24,426 nucleotides of DNA, from NCBI GenBank assembly GCA_023229045.1, contig JALOAB010000013.1, positions 1-24,426 of the forward strand, given 5' to 3'. This DNA is from Fidelibacterota bacterium. GTDB taxonomy: Bacteria; Fidelibacterota; UBA2242. Positions 24,246 through 24,426 of the stretch are shown here, piece after piece (within the stretch, counting starts at the first letter, position 1; each line of letters starts with the position of its first letter). The translations under genes were made by a program, and so were the position numbers. The notes beneath the pieces were generated by a model. The model did no database searches. It was not told the origin of the DNA and was given only the letters and a program-made list of their open reading frames with translations.

Positions 24246-24426
24246 TGTTTTCTGTTTACGCTGCTCCTGCGGCGTAACCCTAACTCTATACTTTTCTCGC
24301 AAAGACGCCAAGGAACGAGCCGAAGGCTCTCCTCCGGAGCAAAGATTATTTGATATTTGTAGGGGCACACCGCGGTAACCACCGCGGAGCGGTCAGAGTA
24401 TTGTAAAACCTCAAAGCCAGGAAAAC
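24246..24426. repeat. Cluster of short inverted and direct repeats, no gene seen
   Basis: Within 180 bases there are several separate dyads. They are TTACGCTGC/GCGGCGTAA with loop TCCT (24256-24277, one G-U pair), GAGCC-GAA-GGCTC (24317-24329) followed at once by the palindrome CTCCGGAG (24332-24339), and CCGCGG-TAACCA-CCGCGG (24370-24387). TTGTAGGGGCACA at 24357-24369 repeats 24216-24228. The pair at 24317-24339 sits between CGCAAAGACGCCAAGG-like sequence and CAAAG, again a double hairpin set into a short direct repeat. No coding frame is convincing here. Confidence 0.6.

Overview
The window is a chromosomal segment from a Gram-negative bacterium, probably of the FCB superphylum (Bacteroidota, Ignavibacteriota, Calditrichota, Marinimicrobia, KSB1 and relatives). 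The main evidence is two genes ending in a type IX secretion (T9SS) type A sorting domain. A TPR lipoprotein starting Cys-Ala-Tyr-Tyr-Asn-Thr-Phe-Tyr-Asn, an RlpA-family envelope protein and a two-subunit dihydroorotate dehydrogenase (PyrD/PyrK) fit this. Phylum cannot be fixed from the sequence alone. No rRNA, tRNA, CRISPR array, insertion sequence or integrase was seen.

Layout. Bases 1-4163 (plus strand): the 3' part of a divergent NuoN-like complex I subunit, a membrane-anchored DUF187/GHL10 glycoside-hydrolase-like protein, and a metallo-beta-lactamase-fold hydrolase followed closely by a STAS anti-sigma-factor antagonist. Bases 4180-13983 (minus strand): a tight run of eight genes read from glgP down: alpha-glucan phosphorylase, sirtuin deacylase, TPR lipoprotein, pyrK, pyrD, rlpA-like, cdsA and a GlmU-like nucleotidyltransferase. 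Short gaps or overlaps suggest joint transcription of carbon storage, pyrimidine, phospholipid and cell-envelope functions. A phosphoglycolate-phosphatase-type HAD gene (plus strand) sits between this run and the next. Bases 14818-20808 (minus strand): polA, an ABC-2 type ATPase and permease, a nucleoside 2-deoxyribosyltransferase-like gene and alanine racemase.

Bases 20809-24426 are accessory in character. Just upstream of polA lies a 3' fragment of a T9SS cargo gene with no signal peptide and no credible start, entered directly from an array of GAGTTGC/GAGTTAC heptamers broken by small 24-nt hairpin units. A promoter, a structured leader and a full-length T9SS cargo gene (777 aa) follow. 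That gene carries the same heptamer-hairpin element, in frame, at the homologous point of its fibronectin-like domain, plus a second, different hairpin unit. The 250 bases after it are filled with further short inverted and direct repeats built in a similar way.

The strongest candidate for something undescribed is this family of mini-hairpins placed between heptamer repeats, located inside duplicated secreted-protein genes and possibly linked to swapping of passenger domains. Lesser points are a NuoN-like protein lacking two proton-path lysines, an ABC ATPase with altered Q-loop, signature and switch residues, and a GlmU-like protein without a recognisable acetyltransferase site.
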